The notes under the pieces are model-generated. The model was not told where the DNA came from, did not search any database, and worked only from the letters and a program-made list of their open reading frames with translations. The translations under genes were made by a program, and so were the position numbers. From Extensimonas vulgaris (lineage in GTDB: Bacteria > Pseudomonadota > Gammaproteobacteria > Burkholderiales > Burkholderiaceae_C), in the NCBI RefSeq assembly GCF_003337425.1, contig NZ_QPJU01000002.1, forward strand, positions 62,001-126,000: a stretch of DNA of 64,000 nucleotides. Direction: 5' to 3'. Below are positions 44,822 to 53,002 of the stretch, in pieces (position 1 is the stretch's first letter; each line of letters begins with the position of its first letter).

Positions 44822-45334
44822 TCAGTAGCCACTCCAGTCGATCGCCTTGGGCTGCGTGCGCACCATGGTGGCCCCTGCGGGCTGCGCCACGGCAGTGTCC
44901 GCAGCGCCCAGGCTCACCGTGCCTTTGGCCAGTGCAGCCAGGTAGTCGTCCGCCCATTGGGTGCCGCGGCGCAGCTCCTCGGGCACGCTGGCGCCATACA
45001 GGCGCTTCACGGCAATCGCGGCCACCACGCCAGGCAGGTCAGAGCCCGCCACCAGTTCGGGCGCCAGCGGCATCACCTGTCGATACCGCGGGAACAGGTA
45101 CGTATCCGCATGGCGGCTCGCACGCTCCAGCGCATCCTGCAGGCGTGCCAGCGCATCGATGGCGGCCTGCTCGGCCTCAGCGCTCCATGCGCTCAGGTCT
45201 GCCTGCGCCTCCACGGCCTGCAGCAGCGCACCATCCACCAGTGCCGCGGCACTGCCGGTGGCGGCACGCTGCGCCAGCTCGTCCCAGCCGCCGGTTGCGG
45301 CGCGGGCCATGTCGGCTATGGAGGCGTAGGTCAT
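44822..45334 (-). CDS. phage gp36-like head-tail connector (DUF1320)
   Basis: The 170-residue product (MTYASIADMARAATGGWDEL, IDALARLQDALERASRHADTYLFPRY, LPGVVAAIAVKRLYG) is an all-helical Mu gp36/DUF1320-type protein that likely sits at the portal-tail junction. It is found in the usual order capsid, decoration, gp36, gp37, tail tube. The stop immediately precedes the next start. Confidence 0.82.
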   Translation of the reverse strand: MTYASIADMARAATGGWDELAQRAATGSAAALVDGALLQAVEAQADLSAWSAEAEQAAIDALARLQDALERASRHADTYLFPRYRQVMPLAPELVAGSDLPGVVAAIAVKRLYGASVPEELRRGTQWADDYLAALAKGTVSLGAADTAVAQPAGATMVRTQPKAIDWSGY

Positions 45335-45365
45335 GGTTCAGCCAGGTATAGGTCTGCGGGGTGGA

Positions 45366-45692
45366 TCAGCGCAGCACGCGGATCACGTCGCCCGCGGCGC
45401 CAGCGGCATCCAGTGCCACGCCGTTGGAGACGCCAGTGCTCTTCGTGATGGCGCGGCCACTGGCGTCGCTTTCCACCTCGGCACCGGCAGCAATGGCTGC
45501 GCCGGCCTCCACCAGGATGGCTCCGTGCGTGGCCACGCCTGCCATTTCGCCAGCGTCGTAAGACGCATTGGCCACGCCTATGGAGCGCTCGCCGGCGCTT
45601 GCCATGTTGCCCGTTACGTCAACAAAACGTTTCGGGGTGAGCGCCGCGGCAGCAGGCACCGTCAGCGTGAGCAGGATTTTCTCGGTTTGCAT
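45366..45692 (-). CDS. capsid decoration/stabilising protein (DUF2190 family)
   Basis: The 108-residue product (TPKRFVDVTGNMASAGERSIGVA, GAAIAAGAEVESDASGRAITKST, GVALDAAGAAGDVIRVLR) matches DUF2190 small beta-barrel proteins that decorate capsids of many prophages. Three bases separate it from the 74-residue gene upstream. Confidence 0.82.
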   Translation of the reverse strand: MQTEKILLTLTVPAAAALTPKRFVDVTGNMASAGERSIGVANASYDAGEMAGVATHGAILVEAGAAIAAGAEVESDASGRAITKSTGVSNGVALDAAGAAGDVIRVLR

Positions 45693-45695
45693 GGT

Positions 45696-45920
45696 TTACT
45701 CCTGTGCAATCTGTGTTTCTGTGGCATCGCATGCCGCAGGCGTGAGGCCCAGGCGCTGCGCCGCTTTGGCATCAATGGTGATCGTCTGGCCAGGTGCATA
45801 CAGCACGCCGTCGTGCAGCACGTGGCTGTGCACGGCGACGAACTTGCCCAGCGCATCGGACGCTGCCTGGGCGTCCTGCATGGCATAGGGCGGCGCAACT
45901 TTGGCGTGTCGTGTGGCCAT
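45696..45920 (-). CDS. small phage protein after the capsid gene (Mu gp35-like)
   Basis: The 74-residue product ends with VLHDGVLYAPGQTITIDAKAAQRLGL, a motif shared with the short proteins (gp35-like) that follow the major capsid gene in Mu-like phages. It is probably structural. I cannot say more. Confidence 0.65.
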   Translation of the reverse strand: MATRHAKVAPPYAMQDAQAASDALGKFVAVHSHVLHDGVLYAPGQTITIDAKAAQRLGLTPAACDATETQIAQE

Positions 45921-45930
45921 GGCTTATCGA

Positions 45931-46854
45931 TCAGGCGTTGGTGTTGCTGATGAGGTAGCCCGCGTCCGCGCCCAGCAGATAGGGGCGGAAAATGTCGGTG
46001 TTGCGGATCAACTCGATCTTGCCGTCCTCGGTGCGCGTGTCCACCACGGGCTGCCCGCGGCGGCGCAGCGTGTAGCCATAGCTGGGCTCATACGGGCTGC
46101 GCTGGGCCATGTCGGTCTGCGGCACATAGGCCAGCACGATGTTGTCGCCCCACACGTCGCTCACCACGCCCGCATCGTTCGCGGTCACGGCACGCCCCAC
46201 GTAGATATTGGGGATTTCAAAGATGTCGCGCAGGTCGTTGAGCTGCAGCACACGCTGGCGCGTATCGCTCAGGATGGCGCGCAGCTTGGGGTGCTTTTTG
46301 AGCGCCATCCAGGCCGCATAGCCGATCACCATCGTATTGGGCTCGCGTACGATTTTCGCGCGCACGGCAGCCTTGGCATCGGTGATGACCCCTTCAGGGT
46401 CGGAGTTGGCAACATCCGTGAACTGGCTGGTTCCAGACAGTGCGATCTTGTTGCCCGTGGGGTAGCTTGCCGGATTCTGCGCCAGCGTGGCCACCATGAC
46501 CTCGTGGCGCAGGCGTATGCCTTCCGTCACCACGGCCGTGGCGCGGGCCTGCAACGGGAATGCAGATTCCGCGTCCTCGCGATAGTCGATCGGGTATTCG
46601 AGGTCATGCTCATCGAGCGCAATATCGATGGCGCCGATGTCCTCGGGCGCAATGCGGTTGCTTTTGGCGCGCAGCGCCCGCTCGGTGGCGTAGAGCTTGA
46701 AATGCTCCTTTCCAAAGACGGGAATCTTGCCGCCCTCCTTGTCCACCAGCACGAACGGCATCAGCGCATCGCCCACGAACTGGTCGTTGCTGTAGCCAAT
46801 GGCCAGGTTGGTCAATACCGGATCGACGATCCGCAGTTTGCTCAAACGTCCCAT
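45931..46854 (-). CDS. phage major capsid protein
   Basis: The 307-residue product shows features of HK97-fold capsid proteins of the Mu-like/DUF5309-type group: VLTNLAIGYSNDQFVGDALM, VFGKEHFKLYATERALRAKS, EYPIDYREDAESAFPLQARA and a final TDIFRPYLLGADAGYLISNT. It forms the icosahedral shell. Its gene follows the protease/scaffold gene by 29 bases, the standard order. No N-terminal delta domain is fused, consistent with a separate scaffold. Confidence 0.85.
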   Translation of the reverse strand: MGRLSKLRIVDPVLTNLAIGYSNDQFVGDALMPFVLVDKEGGKIPVFGKEHFKLYATERALRAKSNRIAPEDIGAIDIALDEHDLEYPIDYREDAESAFPLQARATAVVTEGIRLRHEVMVATLAQNPASYPTGNKIALSGTSQFTDVANSDPEGVITDAKAAVRAKIVREPNTMVIGYAAWMALKKHPKLRAILSDTRQRVLQLNDLRDIFEIPNIYVGRAVTANDAGVVSDVWGDNIVLAYVPQTDMAQRSPYEPSYGYTLRRRGQPVVDTRTEDGKIELIRNTDIFRPYLLGADAGYLISNTNA

Positions 46855-46883
46855 GGTGCGTACTCCTTATGCGTGGGCGTGGG

Positions 46884-47345
46884 TCAGCGCAGCACGGCCG
46901 CAGCGGCCGTGGCGTAGTCGGTTTTGTGCTCGGCCATGTAGGCCAGCACCTGTTTGTGTTGCGCCAGGCGCTGCGGATCGGACTCGGCAAACGCGGCACC
47001 ATCAGCAGCTGCGCCCATGGCCACCTCAGGCGCCACGGCGTCGCGCGTGGCATGCTCGCCAAACTGCACCATGGCAGGCTGCGCCTGCAATGCAGTTTTC
47101 AGCGCCGTCAGCAGCGGTGCCTTGGCGTCGCCCTCGCCAAACTCCACGGGCGCATCCTGCGCAGCCAGGTAGTCCAGCGTCGCCACCAGCACGTCGCGCG
47201 CGGCGGGCAGCATGCGCCCCTGCGCCACCAGCTCATCGCAAAATGCCACGTTGTCGGCATGCAGCCGCGCGGCCTTGGCCTGGGCCAGCTCGGCACTCAG
47301 GCGCTCGTTGTCTGCGCGCAAACGCGCGGCTTCCTCTTCGGTCAC
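46884..47345 (-). CDS. scaffold protein from an internal start in the protease gene
   Basis: On the minus strand a GTG at 47345-47343 is preceded by GAGGAG (47357-47352) with six bases between, an excellent ribosome site inside the protease gene and in frame (protease codon 239). The product would be 153 residues: a coiled coil (TEEEAARLRADNERLSAEL) and a C-terminal capsid-binding part ending TDYATAAAAVLR. This mirrors Mu I/Z. The site is seen; its use is inferred. Confidence 0.6.
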   Translation of the reverse strand: MTEEEAARLRADNERLSAELAQAKAARLHADNVAFCDELVAQGRMLPAARDVLVATLDYLAAQDAPVEFGEGDAKAPLLTALKTALQAQPAMVQFGEHATRDAVAPEVAMGAAADGAAFAESDPQRLAQHKQVLAYMAEHKTDYATAAAAVLR

Positions 47346-48059
47346 TGTGGGCTCCTCGTGGATGGTTGAGGGTTGGGAAAAGCTCGCCTGCAGCGGCTGC
47401 AGGTCCTGCGTGGCTTGTGCATCCTGCGCGGCAGCCTGTTGCTCCAGCTGGTCACGCACCAGTTCGGTTTGTGCGCTGGCCTCGAGGCTCTGCACCTGGA
47501 AGCTCGGCACCACGCGATCGGCCTCATCCTGGCCAAACTTGCCGATGATCCAGTCGCGCAGGCTGCGCCACAGGCTGGCGTTGGTCACGTCATCCCATTC
47601 GCCATATTCCATCGTCAGGATGCCTGCCTCATCGTCGGCAAACTGTGGATTGCGCAGCCCCTTCACGGCGGGCGGTTGCGCCCCCAAAAAACCCACATGG
47701 CGCAGGTAATACACACCTGGCACGGGGTTGTTCGGCGCGGTGGGGCCGTAAAACGACGCGGAGATTTTTTTGAACGCCCCTGCGGCCAGCATGTCGGCAA
47801 AATCGGGGTTCACCTGCGCAGGCAGCGCATACAGTCCGCCGCCATCCTTCCCGTTGCCATCGGCATAGCGCAGGCTCTGCACCCAGCCATACGCGGGCAG
47901 GTCGTGCCGCGGGTGACCAATCACCAGCGGCGCTTCGTGTTTCGCGGGGTCATAGGCGGCCACGGTGGCCTGCAGGTCAGACTCGGCAAACGAGATCGTT
48001 TGCCCGCCCATAGCGGTGTGCCGCCCGACCCGGAAGATATGCAGCTCTTTGGTGTCCAT
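46884..48059 (-). CDS. phage prohead protease (Mu I-like) with C-terminal scaffold
   Basis: The 391-residue product has an N-terminal Mu gpI/head-maturation protease domain (MDTKELHIFRVGRHTA, LVIGHPRHDLPAYGWVQSLR, FKKISASFYGPTAPN) up to about residue 200, then a Gln/Ala-rich linker and a coiled-coil scaffold region (EEAARLRADNERLSAELAQA). In Mu the scaffold Z is made from an internal start in frame inside I; the same is likely here (see the feature at 46884-47345). ATG 48059 gives the usual length; the longer frame upstream is unsupported. It lies 66 bases after mor and starts the head-tail operon. Confidence 0.85.
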   Translation of the reverse strand: MDTKELHIFRVGRHTAMGGQTISFAESDLQATVAAYDPAKHEAPLVIGHPRHDLPAYGWVQSLRYADGNGKDGGGLYALPAQVNPDFADMLAAGAFKKISASFYGPTAPNNPVPGVYYLRHVGFLGAQPPAVKGLRNPQFADDEAGILTMEYGEWDDVTNASLWRSLRDWIIGKFGQDEADRVVPSFQVQSLEASAQTELVRDQLEQQAAAQDAQATQDLQPLQASFSQPSTIHEEPTVTEEEAARLRADNERLSAELAQAKAARLHADNVAFCDELVAQGRMLPAARDVLVATLDYLAAQDAPVEFGEGDAKAPLLTALKTALQAQPAMVQFGEHATRDAVAPEVAMGAAADGAAFAESDPQRLAQHKQVLAYMAEHKTDYATAAAAVLR

Positions 48060-48125
48060 GCCCTGCAATGTGCTGCAGGGCGTGCGCCTGGGCGAACGCA
48101 AGCGCTTTAGTATTTTTGGCCGCGC

Positions 48126-48560
48126 TCAGGCGGCGTCCATGCCAGGAAGGTCAGACTGGCGCCGCAGAAAGCGCTCGCGCTGATAGGTGTCCACGATCTG
48201 CCGCACGCGCACTTCGGTCAGACCATACTCGCGTGCCAGTGTACGGTAGTCGCCCCGGAATTTGGCACACATTTCGCGGTCGCGCAGGCTCAGGCGCACC
48301 GCCACGCCCTTGGGCAAATACACCTGCCCGCCACCTTTTTGCTCGCACAGGTGCAGCAGCTGCGCCATGCACTGCGCCGCCATGGCGCGCAGCTTTTGTC
48401 CCCACTCCCCCGTGGGTGCTGCGCACCCGGCGCGCTCGTCCTGCAACACCAGTGCCTCGTACAGGCAATGCGCTATGTCGCGCATGTCCTCGGTCATGCC
48501 ATCGAGGTACAGCGCCTCCAAAATGGCCAATTCGGCGGCGCTCAGGTGCCTGTCACTCAT
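48126..48560 (-). CDS. mor: Mor-family transcription activator
   Basis: The 144-residue product fits the Mor/C activator family: an N-terminal helical dimerisation region and a C-terminal helix-turn-helix (YRTLAREYGLTEVRVRQIVDTYQRERF), preceded by QVYLPKGVAVRLSLRDREMCAKFRGD. In Mu, Mor switches on the middle promoter leading to late gene expression. Here it lies at the end of the early genes, directly before the protease/capsid operon. It overlaps the gemA stop by eight bases. Confidence 0.87.
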   Translation of the reverse strand: MSDRHLSAAELAILEALYLDGMTEDMRDIAHCLYEALVLQDERAGCAAPTGEWGQKLRAMAAQCMAQLLHLCEQKGGGQVYLPKGVAVRLSLRDREMCAKFRGDYRTLAREYGLTEVRVRQIVDTYQRERFLRRQSDLPGMDAA

Positions 48561-49023
48561 GGCGTTCCCCTTGCGCGTTGCGCGGCGCCGGCCCGCGCTT
48601 GACCCACTCCTTCAGCGCCTCGATGCAGGTATCCAGCTGGGCGCTGTTGCAAAAACGCAGTGCGCTCACATGCACCGTGCGCTCCACCCACGCATCGAGC
48701 GCGGCGCGGCTTGGGTTGTTGACCAGGCCGTCCTGGTGCAGCTGGTGCCACAGTGCCCACACCTTGCGCTCGCGCGGGCTGGCGGAGGCCTTTGCCTGCG
48801 CAAAGCGCTCTTGCGTCAGCGGGTGGCGGCGCGTGGTCTGTGCCAGGCCCATACGCACCGTCAGGCCCTGCAGGTGCTCGCGCACCGTGCGGCGCTGCGC
48901 CTGCGTCATGTCCTTGCTGCTGGCCTTGCCCGTCAGGTGCAGCAGCAACGCGCGGTAGTCGTCGTCGCTCATGCCCAGTTTGGCCTTGAGCACATGGATT
49001 GCTGCAGTGTGGTTTGCGGCCAT
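48553..49023 (-). CDS. gemA: GemA-like regulatory protein (Mu gp16, DUF1018)
   Basis: The 156-residue product contains the DUF1018 hallmark LKAKLGMSDDDYRALLLHLTGKASSKDMTQ (seen here in two halves) and KVWALWHQLHQDGLVNN. In Mu, GemA (E16) alters host gene expression and DNA relaxation. GTGAGG six bases before ATG 49023 sets the start. It overlaps mor downstream. Confidence 0.87.
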   Translation of the reverse strand: MAANHTAAIHVLKAKLGMSDDDYRALLLHLTGKASSKDMTQAQRRTVREHLQGLTVRMGLAQTTRRHPLTQERFAQAKASASPRERKVWALWHQLHQDGLVNNPSRAALDAWVERTVHVSALRFCNSAQLDTCIEALKEWVKRGPAPRNAQGERHE

Positions 49024-49030
49024 GATCGCC

Positions 49031-49531
49031 TCACCGGCCCTTGTCTGCAGCATGCAGCGCAAACAATGTGAACCGCTGCGCAGGCAATTCCAGGGTTTGC
49101 GCCACCAGATCGTGGCCCATGCGCGCCACGGCCACCATCTGCCCGGTGCAGCTCGTCAGGTAAGGCGCGCCGAACTCAGCCCCGGCATGGCGCACGACAC
49201 CGCCGGCGCGCACACGGCGCAGGAACCACGACGTCACCACCGCCTTTTCCGCCTTGTAGCATGCCCATGCAGACAAAATGTTGCCCGCGTCCCTGGGCCA
49301 ATAGCCATTGCGCAGGCGCCGGATCGTCCAGCGCGTGAGATTGAGTGCGCGAGCGGCTTCCGACAGCGGCTTCGCATGGACAAAATCCGTCAAATCAGGC
49401 GGACACGATAAAACGCCGCAGGACGCGCGCAACGCATCCGTGGCTACCTTCGTATTGCCACACACGTTTTCAGCGCTCCCAGGCGCGTGCAAATCGTGCG
49501 TTGAGGCATTCGCTGCATGGTCATACATCAT
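49031..49531 (-). CDS. phage early protein with helix-turn-helix, unknown function
   Basis: The 166-residue product has a likely helix-turn-helix at about residues 60-95 (KPLSEAARALNLTRWTIRRL) followed by GYWPRDAGNILSAW. The C-terminal half is mixed. It may be a regulatory protein of the early operon. Two adjacent ATGs (49531 and 49528) follow GGAGG by three and six bases; the second has the better spacing. I do not recognise a family. Confidence 0.62.
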   Translation of the reverse strand: MMYDHAANASTHDLHAPGSAENVCGNTKVATDALRASCGVLSCPPDLTDFVHAKPLSEAARALNLTRWTIRRLRNGYWPRDAGNILSAWACYKAEKAVVTSWFLRRVRAGGVVRHAGAEFGAPYLTSCTGQMVAVARMGHDLVAQTLELPAQRFTLFALHAADKGR

Positions 49532-49628
49532 CAACCTCCAAAAATTCGAGATCCGGTGTTCTCGGACACCGGAAACCGGGCTTTGCTGCACCGGCCGTTG
49601 CCGGCCTGGAGACTGCGGCGCGCAAGGG

Positions 49629-49748
49629 TCAACGCGGCGCATTGGTGCACGTGCCTGCAGCGGTTGCGGGGCTGAAGCCACCCCAGGGCACCCACTGCCT
49701 GCCCTGCCGGCCTGTCGCGCCCCTCGGCGGCCGGCGCGCGTTACGCAT
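49629..49748 (-). CDS. possible 39-aa early phage ORF
   Basis: An ATG overlapping the stop of the 80-residue gene (ATGA), with GGAGG ten bases upstream, opens a 39-codon frame rich in Arg/Gly/Pro. Coupled tiny genes are common in early operons, but composition alone gives no support. The bases 49532-49628 hold nothing I can identify. Confidence 0.25.
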   Translation of the reverse strand: MRNARRPPRGATGRQGRQWVPWGGFSPATAAGTCTNAPR

Positions 49749-49990
49749 CAGCGGTAATCCTCCGGCGTCGCCGGCGGGCGCGGCTTTGGTTCGTGCCGTG
49801 CGCAGGTGGCGTAGGGCGTGACGAAAAACGCCCCCACGTTGCACACCATGCCGCGCTCTTCGCGCCAGTAGCACACGGCCACGGCACCCTCAGAGCCCGC
49901 CACGGCCGAATGCGCGCAATTGCCGCAGCTGGGGCGCGCCTGTAGCGGCTTGTAGCCCATGTCCAACTGCCGCATCTTGATGCTGCCCAT
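49748..49990 (-). CDS. cysteine-rich small early phage protein
   Basis: The 80-residue product has five cysteines in two groups (CGNCAH near residue 22; CYW, MVCN and ATCARHE further on), a pattern that could bind zinc or an iron-sulphur cluster. The start codon lies three bases after the gam stop. I know no function. Confidence 0.62.
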   Translation of the reverse strand: MGSIKMRQLDMGYKPLQARPSCGNCAHSAVAGSEGAVAVCYWREERGMVCNVGAFFVTPYATCARHEPKPRPPATPEDYR

Positions 49991-49993
49991 GGA

Positions 49994-50521
49994 TCAACCC
50001 TCCACCGTGGCGGCAGCCTCGAAGGGCACGATCACGAAATCCTCCACCCCCGTCACGATGTTGATGCCGGCAATGCCGCGCACCGCATCGGGCTCGTTGA
50101 GCATTGCCTCCTTGTTGGGCTCGTACCGGGTACGCACGAAACGGCCCAGGCCCATGCGCAGCAGGGTTTCGATCACGGCGTCCGCACCGCGTATGGCAAC
50201 GCTGGGGGGGCGCAGACGCCAGCTCACCTCGCCCGTCACCAGGTTGGCCGTTTTGCCGCGCTTGTCGGCCTCGCCACACAGCTCGACACGGTGCGCCTCG
50301 CACCAGGCCTGCACACCGGCCTGCAGCGCCTCGATGCGCTGCTGCCGATCGGCCAGCAATGGCTGGAACGCCTGCGTGATGGTGGCAATCTGGTCGTTCA
50401 TGTCCGAGCGCAGGCGCTCGAAGTCGCGCTGCAGCTCGCCAATCTGGCGAATGTGCTGCGCGCATTCGTTGCGATCCTGCGGTACGTGCGCGTGGGTTTT
50501 GTTTTTGATGCGTGTGGCCAT
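49994..50521 (-). CDS. gam: host-nuclease inhibitor protein Gam
   Basis: The 175-residue product matches Mu Gam: a long N-terminal helix (QIGELQRDFERLRSDMNDQI), then TGEVSWRLRPPSVAIRGADAV and TRYEPNKEAMLNEPDAVRGIAGINI. Gam dimers bind double-strand DNA ends and block RecBCD, protecting phage DNA. It lies in the early operon. Confidence 0.9.
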   Translation of the reverse strand: MATRIKNKTHAHVPQDRNECAQHIRQIGELQRDFERLRSDMNDQIATITQAFQPLLADRQQRIEALQAGVQAWCEAHRVELCGEADKRGKTANLVTGEVSWRLRPPSVAIRGADAVIETLLRMGLGRFVRTRYEPNKEAMLNEPDAVRGIAGINIVTGVEDFVIVPFEAAATVEG

Positions 50522-50555
50522 GATGTTTCTCTACAGGTTGGTTGAAATGACTTTT

Positions 50556-50912
50556 TCAGCGGTGCACCAGTGCACCGAAGAACAGACTCGGGCAGCGCTT
50601 GAAGTCCAGCGCCCCTTCGCGCGCAGGCTCATCGCGCGGCGGCACATAGACGGGGGCATGCATGCGGTCAAACTGCGGTGCCTGGGGTATGGCAAGGCGG
50701 GTATCCACGGCGCCCCACAGCATGTAGCAGCGTGAATTGCCCTCACGCCCCAGCCGCTCGATGTAACCGAGGTCTGCCATGCGCTTGAGGCGGTTATTGA
50801 TATGGCGCACGCTCAGGTGCGGCGTCACCACGCGCATGTCCTGCGCGGTGGCCGGCCCCTGCTCGCGCAGAAACTCGAGCAGCTGCAGGGCCTCGTAGCT
50901 CAGTCCTTTCAT
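50556..50912 (-). CDS. winged-helix phage protein
   Basis: The 118-residue product has a MarR/IclR-like winged helix at residues about 5-60 (ALQLLEFLREQGPATAQDMR ... RHINNRLKRMADLGYIERLG) and a tail PRDEPAREGALDF. Probably a DNA-binding early regulator. The start overlaps the stop of the zinc-finger-like gene (ATGA). Confidence 0.68.
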   Translation of the reverse strand: MKGLSYEALQLLEFLREQGPATAQDMRVVTPHLSVRHINNRLKRMADLGYIERLGREGNSRCYMLWGAVDTRLAIPQAPQFDRMHAPVYVPPRDEPAREGALDFKRCPSLFFGALVHR

Positions 50913-51535
50913 GGCGTCTCTCCTTTGCGTTTTGCGATGGCCTCGCGCATGGCGCGCACGGTGGGCGATGTGCCCGCGGGCGCTGCAGCAGGCGCGGGCC
51001 TGGGCGCTGGCATGGGCGCGGTTGATCCAGGTCGCGCAATGGGCGTCGCCCCGCCCGTGAAAAGCGCGCCCACATGCGTGGGTGCGTCACTGGAGTGCGC
51101 ACGGCCAGCGCTGCGGCGTTCGGCCTCGCGCGTTTGCTCGGCGGCGGCCTCGTGCCTGTCCGCCATGCCGCTCAAAATGGCGTACAGGTATCCGTGCCCC
51201 TTCATGGGCAACTCCAGGCGCTGCAGGTCGCGCGCGGCCAGCATCTGGTCAATGGCCTGCGCCCATGCGGACAGCGGAGCGGGCCAGTCACGCCCCTTCC
51301 AGGTAATGGCCTGGCGCTCCAGGTCGGGCAGCAGCTGCAGGATCAGCTTGATCTTTTTGCTCGCAGTCAGGCGCTGCTTCGGCGGTGTGAACAGGGCCAC
51401 GTACTGCAACACACGCGCCCCCAGCGGAATGCTCACCGTGGCCAGCCTGCTGAGCGCGCGGTGATCCATCTCGCAGGCAAACAGGCTGCTCATGTCCAGC
51501 TCGGTGCCGCATACGGGGCAGGAAAGATCTGCCAT
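50909..51535 (-). CDS. phage early protein with an N-terminal zinc-ribbon-like motif
   Basis: The 208-residue product begins MADLSCPVCGTELDMSSLFAC, a CxxC-type half site, followed by a helical middle and an Ala/Pro-rich tail (TAPMPAPRPAPAAAPAGTSP). Found in early regions of related Mu-like prophages; function unknown. It overlaps its neighbours on both sides. Confidence 0.68.
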   Translation of the reverse strand: MADLSCPVCGTELDMSSLFACEMDHRALSRLATVSIPLGARVLQYVALFTPPKQRLTASKKIKLILQLLPDLERQAITWKGRDWPAPLSAWAQAIDQMLAARDLQRLELPMKGHGYLYAILSGMADRHEAAAEQTREAERRSAGRAHSSDAPTHVGALFTGGATPIARPGSTAPMPAPRPAPAAAPAGTSPTVRAMREAIAKRKGETP

Positions 51536-51825
51536 CAGTGCCACGCCTTTCCTGCCGCCAGCAGCAGCAGCGCGCCAAGCTCGATGCACAGCACCGCCAG
51601 CAGCACCGCCGTGGTGCGTCGCATGGGCACCATCTGGCCGGCCGTGCGCCGCGCGCGGCGTGGCATGTGCTCTATCGCCCCCGGCGCAAAATAAAAGCCG
51701 CCCGCCGGCAGGGCGCCTGTGTCATGGCGTACAGCCATGCGGGGTTCCTCGCGGCAGCTGCAGGAGCCCTTGGTGCCGGCATTGCATACGCCAAGCTCCG
51801 CACACGTATATCCTCGGATCGTCAT
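51535..51825 (-). CDS. small cysteine-rich early phage protein with a C-terminal membrane helix
   Basis: The 96-residue product has a Cys-rich N-terminus (YTCAELGVCNAGTKGSCSCR) and a C-terminal hydrophobic helix (AVLLAVLCIELGALLLLAAG). AAGGAG six bases before ATG 51825 fixes the start. It could be a tail-anchored membrane protein. Function unknown. Confidence 0.65.
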   Translation of the reverse strand: MTIRGYTCAELGVCNAGTKGSCSCREEPRMAVRHDTGALPAGGFYFAPGAIEHMPRRARRTAGQMVPMRRTTAVLLAVLCIELGALLLLAAGKAWH

Positions 51826-51980
51826 GGTTTGCTCCTTTGGATGCAGATTGCGCTCACACTGCGCGCCTGCGGGTAGTCGGCCATGGTTTGCAGCACGGCC
51901 TCGATGCCGCACGCGAACAGGCCGGTATAGCGACGGGCGCTGCCGTCTTGCATGGTGATGCGGATGCTGTAAATGGTCAT
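51822..51980 (-). CDS. 52-aa early phage protein
   Basis: This short frame starts MTIYSIRITMQDGSARRYTG and ends QRSKP; its stop overlaps the next ATG as ATGA, and it carries the ribosome site of that gene. It looks like a small alpha/beta protein (ITMQDGSARRYTGLFACGIE) and occurs where Mu-like phages have tiny early genes. It lies four bases after the MuB stop. Confidence 0.62.
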   Translation of the reverse strand: MTIYSIRITMQDGSARRYTGLFACGIEAVLQTMADYPQARSVSAICIQRSKP

Positions 51981-51983
51981 GGC

Positions 51984-52892
51984 TCAGCACCCCGCAATCA
52001 CGTGCGCATCGATCTTCGGGTAGCCCACCAGCGCCGCCGCGTTGAGCGCGCGGCACACCAGGTTGTTCACCACCAACGGGTAGCACACGCTCACCGCAGC
52101 GCTGGCATGGCCTGTGCGCGCGCCGCGCGGCGTGGCAATCAGGCGGGCGCGAATCGCATCCATGGCATCGGCCTCGAACAGGTCTGCCACCCTGGCGCCG
52201 GCACGCTCGAGTTTGTGCGTCAGGTAGCCCTCAAGGTCGTTGTCCAGCGGTTCCATGGCGATCAGTTCGCAGCGCTGCACAATCTCGCGCACCTCGGGGT
52301 TTTGTTCGCTCAGCAGCGTGCGCAGCTCGGGCTGGCCAATCAGCGCCACGCCCAGCAAGCGGCGCAGGCCGTCCTTAAGCTCCATAAAATTCTTCAGGTG
52401 TTTGAGCGTGGGTAGCGGCATGCGGTGCGCCTCTTCAATCAGTACCAGGTGCGTATAGCCCGCCGATCGGCTGCTTTTGAGCAGCTCATGCACCTGGCGG
52501 TAGCGCCCCTCGGGGCTGCTCTTGAGCTGCACATTCGGCGCCAGCGCATGCACGATGGACTCTGCAATCTGGCCCACGCGCATCGGCTTGCCGCGCGCCT
52601 CGCTGGGCTCCATGCCCAGCACATAGGGCTTGATCAGGATGATGGGCCGCGCCTCCTCGCGGATGCGCTCTTCCAGCTCCTCGCGCAGCGTGGTTTTGCC
52701 GCTGCCGGACTCGCCCACGATGGCCACAAAGCCGTTGTTGGTGGCCGCGTCCAGCAGCGCGGCACGCACGTAACGCCCGTGCTGCGTCACAAACACGTCC
52801 TCGCGCGCCTGTATGTCATCGACAAAGGGATTGCGCGCCAGGCCAAAGTGGCGTTTTGCCGCGGGCGAAAGGCTCTCATTGCGTAGTAACAT
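51984..52892 (-). CDS. MuB-type transposition ATPase
   Basis: The 302-residue product is an AAA+ ATPase of the MuB/TniB/ExeA type: FGLARNPFVDDIQAREDVFV, Walker A GESGSGKTT (about residues 61-69), Walker B THLVLIEEAH and sensor GVALIGQPEL. It would bind target DNA and stimulate the transposase. AGGAGG eight bases before ATG 52892 supports this start and homologues begin with the same MLLR motif; a second in-frame ATG at 53006 overlaps the transposase stop as ATGA and would add 38 low-complexity residues. Confidence 0.88.
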   Translation of the reverse strand: MLLRNESLSPAAKRHFGLARNPFVDDIQAREDVFVTQHGRYVRAALLDAATNNGFVAIVGESGSGKTTLREELEERIREEARPIILIKPYVLGMEPSEARGKPMRVGQIAESIVHALAPNVQLKSSPEGRYRQVHELLKSSRSAGYTHLVLIEEAHRMPLPTLKHLKNFMELKDGLRRLLGVALIGQPELRTLLSEQNPEVREIVQRCELIAMEPLDNDLEGYLTHKLERAGARVADLFEADAMDAIRARLIATPRGARTGHASAAVSVCYPLVVNNLVCRALNAAALVGYPKIDAHVIAGC

Positions 52893-53002
52893 CGTCGGTA
52901 CCTCCTGGTGTTCCGTTGGTTTGGTTTCTGGGGGGTTCATTGGCCCCTGGGTTGCACAGCCCATGGGGCCTTCTTTTTGCCCGTATGCGGCGGCGGCATC
53001 GC

